Positions 1 to 8,148 are shown, numbered from the stretch's first letter. The stretch is DNA of 16,340 bases from Bacteroidales bacterium (GCA_023145125.1 JAGLEK010000250.1:1-16340); one strand, 5' to 3'. Notes: generated from the sequence alone by a model not told the origin. Numbers and translations are program-made.

Positions 1-162
1 GATTTTTCCCTTGGGATACTGTTTATCTATTATATCAAAAAAGGTGCTGATATCATGGGAGTCCAGACAAATGTGAATATGGAGGTCAAAAGGCGCTTTG
101 AAGAATTCGATATTGAAATGGCATTTCCAACACAAACTGTTTATACCATTGCCGAAAATTAA
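1..162 (+). CDS. MscS-family mechanosensitive channel, C-terminal fragment
   Basis: Frame 1 is open from the first base to a TAA at 160-162, giving 53 residues of a gene that starts outside the window. The end of the peptide, with FEEFDIEMAFPTQTVY just before the stop, matches the C-terminal cytoplasmic beta domain of small-conductance mechanosensitive channels, where a helix carrying charged residues is followed by a hydrophobic-Pro-Phe-Pro strand. In the family this domain forms the cytoplasmic cage below the pore, which releases solutes on osmotic downshock. The fragment shows neither the pore helix nor the N-terminal membrane part, so the subfamily cannot be given. It is on the opposite strand from the next gene and convergent with it. 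Confidence 0.8.
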   Translation, partial: DFSLGILFIYYIKKGADIMGVQTNVNMEVKRRFEEFDIEMAFPTQTVYTIAEN

Positions 163-175
163 AAATAAATTCTGA

Positions 176-408
176 TATCTGATAGACTAGTGTCCGGTTA
201 AAACTTCATATTTTACCTACCACCAAGTCCCCAAGGCACTAAGGTTCACCAAGACAATTATTTAATCTTGGTGATTCTTGGAGTCTTAGAGCCTTGGTGG
301 TAAGTATATTTATGTAAGCCCTCTAAAACAATATTGCCTTAAATAGAGCTATTATCAAGCCTTTTACCAATTCAATCTAAATTTCCCCGGACACTAGTGT
401 ATCTGATA
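176..408. mobile_element. MITE-like element with 12-bp inverted ends and 9-bp target duplication
   Basis: The 12-bp sequence ACTAGTGTCCGG at 186-197 recurs as its exact reverse complement at 387-398. Outside each copy lies one G, and then the 9-bp direct repeat TATCTGATA (176-184 and 400-408). This is the layout of a transposed segment of about 215 bp (185-399) with terminal inverted repeats and a target-site duplication. It has no room for a transposase, so it would be a non-autonomous element. The target is itself repetitive: a 13-bp repeat TCTGATATCTGAT also matches, at 171-183 and 402-414, so the exact duplication is ambiguous. It lies between two convergent genes and interrupts neither. 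Confidence 0.55.
213..303. repeat. Large imperfect inverted repeat (CACCAAGG-type)
   Basis: A left arm around 213-253, containing CACCAAG, AAGGCACTAAGG and TTCACCAAGA, pairs imperfectly with a right arm around 265-303, containing TCTTGGTGATTCTTGG and CCTTGGTGGTAAG. The loop is AT-rich and about 11 bp long. Transcribed in either direction it would form a long hairpin. Intergenic repeats built from variants of 'CACCAAGGCACTAAG' are, from general knowledge, common between genes in Bacteroidota and some other phyla. It sits inside the MITE-like element and may act as a bidirectional mRNA 3' end for the convergent genes on both sides. Confidence 0.6.
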
Positions 409-429
409 TCTGATTTCTTCGGCTTGCAT

Positions 430-1428
430 TTATTTAACCAGCTTACTGAGATTTTTTAATTTCTTTATTTTGATCCGGATCTGGCTGCGATAAGATGATC
501 CGGGATCCGGACAGCCGGCCTTGTGTAATCGTGCAACGCCCGCCCCCATCATAGCCAGCAATTCCCCACTTTGGGCATCAATAACCATTCCCACGAACAT
601 GCGCTGCTGGTCAGACCATAGATAGTGGATATATGCTGTATTCTCAGTTTTCGACGAAATTGTATTTTCAATATCTTCCTGCGTGGCAATACGGAAAGGA
701 TGTTTGTAATATTTTGATACCAGCTCTTCAGTAATACCTTCAGGATCGAGATTATCCGGTAGCAGGAGCGTCATTGATTTCAGCCTTGATGATATTTCTT
801 TCGGGACCTTTTTTGCATAAATACCCCCTTTTGGCTTTTTCTGAGCAAGCGCGGTAAGGATACTTTCATTGAACTGCTGCAGAGCAAATACCAGGTCGCT
901 TTCTGATAATGATAAACCGGTAAACGACAGCTTAAAAATGTATTTTCCCCTGAAAAGTTGTCCTGTCATCTCCATGTCGGGGACCAGCGGATAGCTATAC
1001 AGGCCACGGTCAACCATGCGTGAATCGAAACGCTTTCCGTCTTCTGAGAGGTACAACATAAAGGTAAAAGAAGGAAACCAGAAAATATCGTTTGAGCTTT
1101 GTTGTCCTTCCCGTGAAGGCCCGGCCGAGAAAATTACATAATCGTGGCTCTTGGATGCAATAATAGAAGCTACCCGCCTGCTTTTCATGAAGATGATACT
1201 GTCGCTGAGGGTCCAGTGCTGACTAAAGATCTCCCTTATCTTTTCATTGTACCATGCCATGTGAATGGAGTCGCAATAAGTACCAGCCTCTTCCTCCATA
1301 TCAAACAGGGCTACGAGTAACGGACGGTATTTTAATGCCTCAGCCTTTTTATAGTCGGCATGAAGGAACTGGGCCTGGGATTGTAAGATGATAAAAAGAA
1401 GAATTGTAATGGCGAGAAGCTTATGCAT
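430..1428 (-). CDS. Secreted protein of unknown function
   Basis: A 332-residue protein with a clear Sec signal peptide: MHK, a hydrophobic stretch LLAITILLFIILQ, and an SQA-Q type cleavage site near residues 19-20. The mature part has no lipobox, no further membrane helix and no T9SS tail, so it is probably periplasmic. It carries two isolated cysteines (about residue 52 and in a KAGCPDPG stretch near the C-terminus) and a strongly basic end rich in lysine and isoleucine. The middle part is rich in aromatic residues. I do not recognise a family. It starts 147 bp beyond the end of the preceding minus-strand gene, with a strong terminator in between, so it is likely transcribed on its own. Confidence 0.75.
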   Translation of the reverse strand: MHKLLAITILLFIILQSQAQFLHADYKKAEALKYRPLLVALFDMEEEAGTYCDSIHMAWYNEKIREIFSQHWTLSDSIIFMKSRRVASIIASKSHDYVIFSAGPSREGQQSSNDIFWFPSFTFMLYLSEDGKRFDSRMVDRGLYSYPLVPDMEMTGQLFRGKYIFKLSFTGLSLSESDLVFALQQFNESILTALAQKKPKGGIYAKKVPKEISSRLKSMTLLLPDNLDPEGITEELVSKYYKHPFRIATQEDIENTISSKTENTAYIHYLWSDQQRMFVGMVIDAQSGELLAMMGAGVARLHKAGCPDPGSSYRSQIRIKIKKLKNLSKLVK

Positions 1429-1491
1429 GGGAGTGAATTATTTGGTAAAGATAGGAAAGAGTATAAAGTAATAACCTTGTACGTAATACAT

Positions 1492-1522
1492 AAAAAAACA
1501 GGCCTCTATGGTCAGAGGCCTG
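1492..1522 (-). terminator. Rho-independent terminator of the receptor/lipoprotein operon
   Basis: Read on the minus strand, a perfect 9-bp stem CAGGCCTCT / AGAGGCCTG (1514-1522 with 1499-1507) closes a six-base loop and is followed at once by seven T's (1498-1492). It lies 54 bp after the stop codon of the last lipoprotein gene and before the start of the next gene on the same strand. Confidence 0.85.
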
Positions 1523-1548
1523 CTTAAGTGAAAATTGGGGTATATAGG

Positions 1549-1568
1549 CTCACGCAAATTAGCGTGAG
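1549..1568. repeat. Short perfect hairpin after the lipoprotein stop codon
   Basis: CTCACGC (1549-1555) and GCGTGAG (1562-1568) form a perfect 7-bp stem around the loop AAATTA. It starts 8 bp beyond the stop of the adjacent minus-strand gene. No T-run follows it on that strand, so it is not a terminator by itself. It may protect the mRNA 3' end ahead of the true terminator at 1522-1492. Confidence 0.45.
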
Positions 1569-1575
1569 AGATTTA

Positions 1576-2421
1576 TTATAACTTTATGGGGTAGGATGTT
1601 CCGTCAATGGTCACGATAGCGTCATCATCGCAGGTACCCGGGCCATAATCAAGTTCAATGAGAGGGAACATGGAATGCTGTAATTCTATAATCCCGCTCT
1701 TGATCCAATAGCAGTTAAGTGAAAACTCAAGTCCCTGCGTAATGGTTGCTGACAGGGTTGTGCCATTTGAGGCCACAACATTATGTGAGCCTGTTATCAT
1801 ATAGGTGTCGTCCCACCAGATAAATGGCGTACTGAACCCCTCGCTCCATTCACGCAAGCGGTCACCGACCCACGTGATAATACCGTCATTGGGCTTGATG
1901 ATCTGCCCATCGACATGTACTGTCCATGTGGGGTTACCGGCGGTGTTCAATCCCTGGTTGGTCAGGACCTTGGTTCCTAGCACCTGGTGTTCATTAACGA
2001 AATAGTTGTCGAGAGTGGTTGTGATCACTGTTCCTACAGCCCAGTATGGTCCGCTGTGCTGTACGTTGATCTTTCCTCTGCGCCATTTACCATCATTACA
2101 AAGGCAGTTGGTTGCGCCAAAGTCAATGCTTATTGTAAAGGGGAAGCTCAGTGTATCGATGGTCACGATTACGCATGGCCCCATAAAAATGGTATCCAGT
2201 ACAATGCTTTTATAGGCTTTATCCCCGTTTCGCATTGCTTCGTCAGTGATATCTGTCAGCTCACTGAACAGCTTGTCGGCGAGGGCATCATCCTTGGTTG
2301 CATCGACTTCTTTTTCATTTGTTTGCTGTGGATCAGGATCTTCATCCTTCTGGCATCCGATGTGGATCATCGTAAGCCCCGCCAGCAAAAACATTCCTAA
2401 TACTAATTTCCGTGTCTTCAT
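1576..2421 (-). CDS. Cysteine-rich lipoprotein, paralogue of the upstream gene
   Basis: A 281-residue protein with a lipoprotein signal peptide: MKTRK, a hydrophobic core, and Cys23 in HIGC followed by QKDEDPDP, a charged run typical of exported Bacteroidota lipoproteins. His at -3 makes the lipobox atypical. The mature part is beta-rich with short motifs: MGPC, NCLCNDGK followed by WRRGK, FSLNCYW..SGI, and DYGPGTCDDD near the C-terminus. The same order of cysteines and neighbouring residues (C, NC, CxW..SGI, C near the end) appears in the gene just upstream, so I read the two as diverged duplicates. The DxGxGxCD motif followed by a short strand recurs, in my knowledge, in uncharacterised Bacteroidota lipoproteins. 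It is the last gene of the receptor operon, 41 bp after its paralogue. The function is unknown; a ligand-binding or surface role beside the receptor is an inference. Confidence 0.8.
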   Translation of the reverse strand: MKTRKLVLGMFLLAGLTMIHIGCQKDEDPDPQQTNEKEVDATKDDALADKLFSELTDITDEAMRNGDKAYKSIVLDTIFMGPCVIVTIDTLSFPFTISIDFGATNCLCNDGKWRRGKINVQHSGPYWAVGTVITTTLDNYFVNEHQVLGTKVLTNQGLNTAGNPTWTVHVDGQIIKPNDGIITWVGDRLREWSEGFSTPFIWWDDTYMITGSHNVVASNGTTLSATITQGLEFSLNCYWIKSGIIELQHSMFPLIELDYGPGTCDDDAIVTIDGTSYPIKL

Positions 2422-2462
2422 AAGGGTTTTGTTTTAGTTAGAAGTTTGCTAATTATAAAATA

Positions 2463-3389
2463 CTAATTGAATAAGGGTAAAAATATCGTTCCTGAATGTT
2501 CGTGTTGCTGCCAGTCGATACGGTATCGTGTCGGGCATTCCGATCCGGAAATAGGCTCATTATTGTCGTTATAGCCAAAAGTAACGGTTGCTTTAAGATC
2601 CTCCTGGGGGTAATTGTATTGCTGTATTCCTGAACAGGGAAGCCATTGACATGCCTGGCGGAAAACAATTGACTCATCAACACGTATGAAGAATTTCCTT
2701 CCATTACGATCTGTTCCCCACGACATGAGGTTATTTTGACCTTGTTGGTTTCCGAAACCATTTACAGCCAGTTGTAGATTACCCGGGCTGCCACTGTATA
2801 CCATCATCTTATGAAGGTTCCAGTCCCTGGGGGGATTACCATTGAAGGTAATATCAATACCAGCATTGATCCTGTAGATCACAGTGTTTATTCCACTTCC
2901 AAGTAGAGCCGGAATACCACCACTGATATTTTTAAAATCAGCCGTGCCATTGATAATCATTGTGTTATTATCGAACACGTTGGTGACTTCATAGTTGATG
3001 AAATCCACATCAACTTTTGTGTTTTTAATCAACCAGGTGTCATTCTTTTTGATCTTAATTTGCATTTTACCGGTACGGTACCTGGTTTCCAGGCAATTCA
3101 GACCATCATAACTGAGGTAATAGATGATTTTGTTGTTCACCTCAACTACTGAATCCAGTGTTGCCCCGCAAGGAATGTCCAGCTTGTATTTGTTACCGAC
3201 AAGCACCATACTTACATCAGTAAAAGCCTCATCAAAATTCCCTTCCACAGAATGATCATCCATTGACAACTGTTGAATGGGGGAAGAATCAGGTTGGATT
3301 TCTTCCGGTTCATCTTTTTTGCATGCTGTGGTTACTGCGACAGCAAGGAAGAAGAGCAGTAATAGTCTTGTGAATTTCGTCAATTTCAT
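2463..3389 (-). CDS. Cysteine-rich lipoprotein downstream of DUF4249
   Basis: A lipoprotein of about 308 residues. An in-frame ATG twelve codons further upstream (3425) would give 320 residues and has an SD-like AAGGG before it. I prefer the ATG at 3389 because it gives a compact signal peptide MKLTKFTR plus hydrophobic core ending in TTAC, with the lipid cysteine at residue 23 exactly as in the paralogue. The mature chain starts KKDEPEE. Conserved landmarks shared with the downstream gene are IPCG, LNC followed by YRTGK, a central NGTADF region, RQACQW..CSGI and a final SEC motif. One extra cysteine (LPCSG) is not shared. Four shared cysteines suggest two disulfides in an extracytoplasmic beta fold. 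It lies 17-53 bp after the DUF4249 gene, depending on the start, in the same operon. Confidence 0.8.
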   Translation of the reverse strand: MKLTKFTRLLLLFFLAVAVTTACKKDEPEEIQPDSSPIQQLSMDDHSVEGNFDEAFTDVSMVLVGNKYKLDIPCGATLDSVVEVNNKIIYYLSYDGLNCLETRYRTGKMQIKIKKNDTWLIKNTKVDVDFINYEVTNVFDNNTMIINGTADFKNISGGIPALLGSGINTVIYRINAGIDITFNGNPPRDWNLHKMMVYSGSPGNLQLAVNGFGNQQGQNNLMSWGTDRNGRKFFIRVDESIVFRQACQWLPCSGIQQYNYPQEDLKATVTFGYNDNNEPISGSECPTRYRIDWQQHEHSGTIFLPLFN

Positions 3390-3442
3390 CTTCACTCGTT
3401 TTAAATAGTACACTAACTTTTTCATTTACCCTTATTTTAAAG

Positions 3443-4273
3443 TCAATTTTTTTTTGGTGTTACAGTCAGGGAAAGTGAATTCACGGCACATATACCGAAA
3501 AACCCAATTGCCCCTTCACTTAAGTTTGTGGTTACATTGGCAGGATCCGAAGGAAATACTCCTCCCTGCCAGCTGGTTTCCAGCAGCAACGTCCGCACAA
3601 AAGCAGCATGCTCAGAGGTGAGGGAATACCTGCGCTCCAATATTTTTGTGCCTGCCGGGAAATTTACCTGTTCCACGACCGGTGAAAATACCTGGCTTAC
3701 ATCCAGGGTGGGCAGGGTATAGAACAATAATTTCTTCCTGCACGCTTCAGGATCTTTATCCTCATAACCCGGAACCGACGACCAATCAATTTGTATTTCC
3801 CACATAGCAGGGTCCTCTGCCTCAAACGAACTGGCTACATAATCGATATGATACAGGTCATTATCATCATTTTTAGTATAGGTTAACTCAGGAAATGTTT
3901 CCCCCGGGATCATATAAGCCTGGGCGCTATAAAACCTGTCATGATAATAGATAAGCAGGGAATAATTTTTTGAAAACCGCGCCACTACGATAGTGTCTGT
4001 GATATAGCGGCCGGCCTCCTCCGGGTCTTCAATGAGTGTATAAGTTTCGTCTTCATTACTGATGATGACATCGGCACCACTCAGTGGAAGAGTGACATCA
4101 TTCAGGTTTGCTTTGTTATTATAAAGGTATATATATTGCACTTTATATTCATTAGTCAGAAATCCATCTACAACAATGTATTTGGGCCCATCTTCAAGAG
4201 CATCCCAATCTGCCTCCTTCACGCATGCAGAGAGGATAATAATTAAAATAATATGTATCCAGTACCTCTTCAT
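3443..4273 (-). CDS. DUF4249 family lipoprotein
   Basis: A 276-residue lipoprotein: a short signal peptide with lipobox LSAC (Cys17), followed by VKEADW. The N-terminal part has the DUF4249 hallmarks: YIVVDGFLTNE (about residues 32-42), a strand ending in YLYN, then SGADVIISNEDETYTL and a GRYITDT motif before a bulky-residue strand. The C-terminus GAIGFFGICAVNS resembles the usual family ending. DUF4249 proteins are typically encoded next to TonB-dependent receptors that lack a SusD partner and are presumed accessory surface lipoproteins; no biochemical role is established that I know of. The start ATG overlaps the receptor's TAA by one base (TAATG), which implies translational coupling and a one-to-one partnership. 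Confidence 0.9.
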   Translation of the reverse strand: MKRYWIHIILIIILSACVKEADWDALEDGPKYIVVDGFLTNEYKVQYIYLYNNKANLNDVTLPLSGADVIISNEDETYTLIEDPEEAGRYITDTIVVARFSKNYSLLIYYHDRFYSAQAYMIPGETFPELTYTKNDDNDLYHIDYVASSFEAEDPAMWEIQIDWSSVPGYEDKDPEACRKKLLFYTLPTLDVSQVFSPVVEQVNFPAGTKILERRYSLTSEHAAFVRTLLLETSWQGGVFPSDPANVTTNLSEGAIGFFGICAVNSLSLTVTPKKN

Positions 4274-6921
4274 TAAAACTTAAATTGATAATTAATAGAT
4301 GGGATGATCTCTGAAACTGATAATGTTGTCGGCACCAATTCCTGTGTATGAAGATGATCAGCAGGAATAACATAATCCCCTTCCGGGTCTGATATTCTAT
4401 TAAAACTCAGAAAATATGGATTGTTCCTGCCATAAACATTGTACAGATTCAAGACCAGGTTATGCTTATATCTCGCAGCTTCATCCTTGTTTAGTCTGAA
4501 ATTTGCTGAAATATCAAGCCTGTGGTATACTGGAAGCCGATCATTATTTTTTTCTCCGTAAATAGGCACCACATACCCATTATAATCGTAGAAGCAAACA
4601 GGTGTTGTTATTGCTGCACCACTCAGTAGAATCCAATTAGCCGAAAACGACCATCGCTTTTTCGTATCATAAGCAATGAAAATGGTCAGGTTATGCGGCC
4701 TGTCCTGGAATGCGCGATAAGGTGATCCATTATTGACTCCCGGAGTCTTGGCAAATATTCTTGAGTATGTATATCCTATCCACCCTGTTAATCGGCCAAA
4801 AGGCTTATGAAACATCATTTCCAATCCGTATGACCAGGCTTCTCCGGGACGGATCTCGCCTTCTATCAATGGATTATACAGCATGTTGGCATGTGGGGCA
4901 TAATCTATATAATTGTAGTAATGTTTATAGTATGTTTCAGCCGAGAATTTAATTTTCTTATTGATAAGGCTTGTAAAATATCCCAGCGAATATTGATCTG
5001 CTTTACGCGGCTTGATATTGGGTCCGGAAGGCACCCATACTGCCAGAGAAGTAAACGGGCTAATACTATTGTTCAATTCATTCAGAAACTGCGTAGTCCG
5101 GCTGTAACCTGCTTTTAGCGAATGGTTTGGAGCAACCTGGTAAGTAATGTTAATCCTGGGTTCCAGGCTGGTATAGGAGGAATATACAGCATTCTTTTCA
5201 ACATCGAAAGTATCGATAACATCATAATTACCATCGAAGTAGTAAACAGTGGTGGGTCCGAGATCCTGCCAGAGGGGAAGCCGGATGCCATATCTTAATG
5301 TGATCTTACTGCCGACATTTTGCCGGTTGCCAGCATAGAAGCTATATTCCATGCAATTATAGTTTGGGATCTCCTCTGCTTCAGAATTATCGTTCAGGTT
5401 GATATTACCGGCATCAAGCGCATGCGAGCTGATATTCATTCCCGCAGTGAAGGTATTGTTAGGGTTTAGGAACCAGGTAAAATCTGTTTTGAGAGTAATA
5501 TTCGAAATAGATGATTTCCAGTATTCTTTACGGTCTTCCGACAGATATAAAAGGTATTGATAGCGGGTGACATAGAATGTTGTATTTGAAAAGAGCTTTT
5601 TATTGAACACATGGTTCCAGCGAAGGGTGCCCAATACATTGTTCCACCCAATGCCATAGGTCTGGATGGAGGAGTAAGTTTTCCTTTCCAGCAGGTCATT
5701 GCCGATATAAAAAGTCCCGAACAAACGGTTTTTGTCGTTAAGCTTGAAGTTTAACTTGGCATTCAGGTCGAAGAAACCTACCTTGATCTCCTGATCTTTA
5801 TAGTATAGCTGTGGCAGCCATTGCAAGGTTGAAATCCTGCCTCCAAGATAAAATGAACTTTTATCCCTAATGATCGGTCCTTCCACAGAAAGGGTAGAGG
5901 TATATGGGCCGATATTACCCCAAAAGCCAAACCTTTTCATATTGCCGTCTTTGGTTTTTATGTCAACCACTGACGATAAGCGGCCGCCGTATTTTACCGG
6001 GAAGTCTCCTTTATAAACTTCCATATCACTGATTGCATCGGGCGAGATCACCGAAAGGAAACCAAACAGGTGTGACGCATTATACAAGGGCACCTCATCA
6101 ATCAGGATGAGGTTCTGGTCGCTGCTGCCCCCCCGCACAAAAAACAGGGAGGATCCGTCCCCGAATGATTCAATACCGGGAACCACCTGCAACGATTTGA
6201 TAATGTCTTTATCCCCCGTAATACCCGGAAGCTTTGCCAGCGTTTTGCTGCTGAAGCGAAATTCACTGATCTGCTCATTCAGGAACAAGGGCTTATCCGT
6301 TCTGCCGATGATCTCAACCTCTTTCATGGTCATGAGGCTTTCCTTCATCTCAGGGCTTAGCTTTTTATCCCTATCGAGCAATACGGTCATCTCAACAGCC
6401 TCGTACCCGATAAATGAGAAAACTATTTGATGCACTCCTGCCGGCAAGGTGAGGGAATAAAAACCATAGGCATTGGTGGCTGTGCCCTCGTAACTTTCTT
6501 TTTCATAAACATGTGCCCCGATAAGCACTTCTCCTGACGCCCTGTCTTTCAGGTATCCTGAAATAGTGAAAAGTTTGCCACTGGCCAGGTCTGCCTGATA
6601 ATCCTGTTCAGGATCAAAGCCGGGCTTTCTGAGCACAATATGGGTTTTTACCAGGTCATATTTGATTCCGTTCTTCCGGAATACCTTTTTAAGGATATAC
6701 TTAATGGATTTGTCCTGCGCATTGATGCTGACAGGAAGCGATACAGGTATGGTTTGGGGGCTGTAGGAGAAATATACGCCGCCCTTTTCCTCAATTTCAC
6801 GGATAACATCTTCCAGTGGGGCATCCTCCGCCTCAATTGTGATCTTCCGTGAAAGGTCCTGGGAATAGATAAATACAGTGGAAAGGAGTAATACCGTAAT
6901 GGAAAGCACGATACTTTTCAT
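4273..6921 (-). CDS. TonB-dependent receptor with STN signalling domain
   Basis: About 882 residues from the ATG at 6921, which directly begins a good signal peptide (MKSIVLSITVLLLSTVFIYSQ). An in-frame ATG at 6963 would add 14 residues and overlap fecR by 10 bp. In long-form numbering the domains are: STN secretin/TonB N-terminal domain (about 38-113), a carboxypeptidase-regulatory-like domain (131-215, with GYLKDRASGEVLIGAHV and GFYSLTLPAG), plug domain (230-340, with VVPGIES, VRGGSSDQN and PVKYGGRLSSVVDIKTKDG), then a beta-barrel ending in NYQFKF with the usual terminal Phe. It imports a ligand across the outer membrane using TonB energy. The STN domain marks it as a signal-transducing receptor that talks to FecR in the periplasm. 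No SusD-type partner gene follows; DUF4249 does. The ligand is unknown. Confidence 0.93.
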   Translation of the reverse strand: MKSIVLSITVLLLSTVFIYSQDLSRKITIEAEDAPLEDVIREIEEKGGVYFSYSPQTIPVSLPVSINAQDKSIKYILKKVFRKNGIKYDLVKTHIVLRKPGFDPEQDYQADLASGKLFTISGYLKDRASGEVLIGAHVYEKESYEGTATNAYGFYSLTLPAGVHQIVFSFIGYEAVEMTVLLDRDKKLSPEMKESLMTMKEVEIIGRTDKPLFLNEQISEFRFSSKTLAKLPGITGDKDIIKSLQVVPGIESFGDGSSLFFVRGGSSDQNLILIDEVPLYNASHLFGFLSVISPDAISDMEVYKGDFPVKYGGRLSSVVDIKTKDGNMKRFGFWGNIGPYTSTLSVEGPIIRDKSSFYLGGRISTLQWLPQLYYKDQEIKVGFFDLNAKLNFKLNDKNRLFGTFYIGNDLLERKTYSSIQTYGIGWNNVLGTLRWNHVFNKKLFSNTTFYVTRYQYLLYLSEDRKEYWKSSISNITLKTDFTWFLNPNNTFTAGMNISSHALDAGNINLNDNSEAEEIPNYNCMEYSFYAGNRQNVGSKITLRYGIRLPLWQDLGPTTVYYFDGNYDVIDTFDVEKNAVYSSYTSLEPRINITYQVAPNHSLKAGYSRTTQFLNELNNSISPFTSLAVWVPSGPNIKPRKADQYSLGYFTSLINKKIKFSAETYYKHYYNYIDYAPHANMLYNPLIEGEIRPGEAWSYGLEMMFHKPFGRLTGWIGYTYSRIFAKTPGVNNGSPYRAFQDRPHNLTIFIAYDTKKRWSFSANWILLSGAAITTPVCFYDYNGYVVPIYGEKNNDRLPVYHRLDISANFRLNKDEAARYKHNLVLNLYNVYGRNNPYFLSFNRISDPEGDYVIPADHLHTQELVPTTLSVSEIIPSINYQFKF

Positions 6922-6953
6922 GTATGTATGACCCGATATGGACAAAATACTGT

Positions 6954-7952
6954 TTATTGACATCCTTTACCCGAAAGTTCTATCCTGTCGCCGTTTGGCC
7001 GGACTGTAATGTCAATGGTCGACTGCAGTACAAGCAGCACAGCTTCCAGCGACTGACCTTCAAAGGTAGCAGTTATATGGCAATTGTTTATTTCCGGGTT
7101 CAATACAATAATATCTTTGTTGTATACTTTTTTAAGAACATTAATAATTTCGAAGAGAGGAGTATCGTTGAAACGAAGTGTTTTTGTTTTCCAGGCAAGC
7201 AGGTTAAGATCCATGTTCTCCTGTACCAATATTTTATCAGATTGCCTGAGTACAACGGCCTTTTCACCTGGTTCGAGCTGTATTTCCTTATTATTATAAT
7301 TTAGTTCAACACTTCCAGATATTAATGTAACCACCATTGTATTTTCATCAGCTTGGGTGTTTATGTAAAATGATGTACCAAGCACCCTGATCTGCATTTC
7401 GTTCGCATTTATTACAAATGCCTTTTCTTCAATATGGGTTACATCGAAAAAAGCCTCACCCTCCAATGAAACCATCCTTTCTTTTCCTTTAAAATAAGAG
7501 GGATAATACAGAACAGATCCCGCATTCAGAGTAACTTGTGTTCCGTCAGGGAGTGTGGATTCTAGTATCCGGCCCTGGGCAAAAAGAGTGCTTTGGGTGG
7601 GTTGCATGAATACCAGGAAATATATCAATGTAGGGATAACCAGCAACAAGACTATGGCAGCAGCAGCACTGATGAAATATCTGTGTGATCTATTTTCAAG
7701 CTTCCTTGTAACAGGAGCTTCGGTAGTATCTAAACTGGCATACATGGCTTTCCACTCTTCATCAAGATCTACTACCTGTTCCACAATATGTGCATACTGC
7801 AGAAACCAGGTTTTGCGCATTTCCATGAACACATTTAAATTTGCAGAGTCAGCGCTAAGCCATAAAAGCAACTCTGAGACCTCATTTTTTGTGGTTTCTC
7901 CAGAAAGATATCGTGTGATAAGAGTTTCGTAATATGCGTGGTCTTCTTTCAT
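6954..7952 (-). CDS. FecR-family anti-sigma factor
   Basis: A 332-residue single-pass inner-membrane protein. The cytoplasmic N-terminus (1-90) has the anti-sigma features YLSGETTKNEVSELLLWL and a conserved Trp in MRKTWF. One membrane helix spans about 92-115. The periplasmic FecR domain follows (about 127-220): LPDGTQVTLNAGSVLYYPS, VSLEGEAFFDV, F.INANEMQIRVLGTSFYI. A C-terminal DUF4974/STN-like domain (about 255-325) holds LRFNDTPLFEIINVLKKVY and ITATFEGQSLEAVLLVLQ. It would hold the neighbouring ECF sigma factor inactive until the receptor's STN domain signals ligand. It lies between the sigma gene (196-bp gap) and the receptor gene. Confidence 0.95.
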   Translation of the reverse strand: MKEDHAYYETLITRYLSGETTKNEVSELLLWLSADSANLNVFMEMRKTWFLQYAHIVEQVVDLDEEWKAMYASLDTTEAPVTRKLENRSHRYFISAAAAIVLLLVIPTLIYFLVFMQPTQSTLFAQGRILESTLPDGTQVTLNAGSVLYYPSYFKGKERMVSLEGEAFFDVTHIEEKAFVINANEMQIRVLGTSFYINTQADENTMVVTLISGSVELNYNNKEIQLEPGEKAVVLRQSDKILVQENMDLNLLAWKTKTLRFNDTPLFEIINVLKKVYNKDIIVLNPEINNCHITATFEGQSLEAVLLVLQSTIDITVRPNGDRIELSGKGCQ

Positions 7953-7962
7953 TGCTGCTATC

Positions 7963-7992
7963 TATTATACACACAAACCCACTCTTACCCTA
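7963..7992 (-). promoter_or_regulatory. G-rich fecR leader, possible ECF-dependent promoter region
   Basis: The 196 bp between the sigma gene and fecR (7953-8148) contain no gene. Directly before fecR, the minus strand reads AGGGTAAGAGTGGGTTTGTG and then TATAATAG (7992-7963). It is the only G-rich patch in an otherwise AT-rich spacer and ends about 10 bp before the ATG. GGGTA-type patches just before anti-sigma genes are, to my recollection, frequent in Bacteroidota FecI/FecR loci. I could not identify a convincing -33/-7 pair. No hairpin terminator separates sigma and fecR. Confidence 0.25.
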
Positions 7993-8148
7993 ATGCAATT
8001 ACCAGGATTTTTATGATGACCCCCACCTTCATATGATGGTTTTGGTTTTGTTTAGTAAGTTGTAAGTCCTTAAAATGTTGCCTTATATATTTAATTTTAA
8101 AAGTTTTACGCATAATTAACAAAAAAGTTCTGAAATTTATATTTTTTA

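Noticed and set aside
213..303. CRISPR-like repeat possibility for the CACCAAG copies
   Set aside because: The copies are irregular, arranged as inverted arms of one hairpin, and have no regular spacers.
1805..2437. Several plus-strand frames opposite the 281-residue lipoprotein
   Set aside because: They are antisense shadows of a gene with a signal peptide and a clear paralogue.
6922..6963. Receptor start at the ATG at 6963
   Set aside because: It would put 14 non-signal-like residues before a good signal peptide and overlap fecR; the ATG at 6921 fits better, though the longer form is not excluded.
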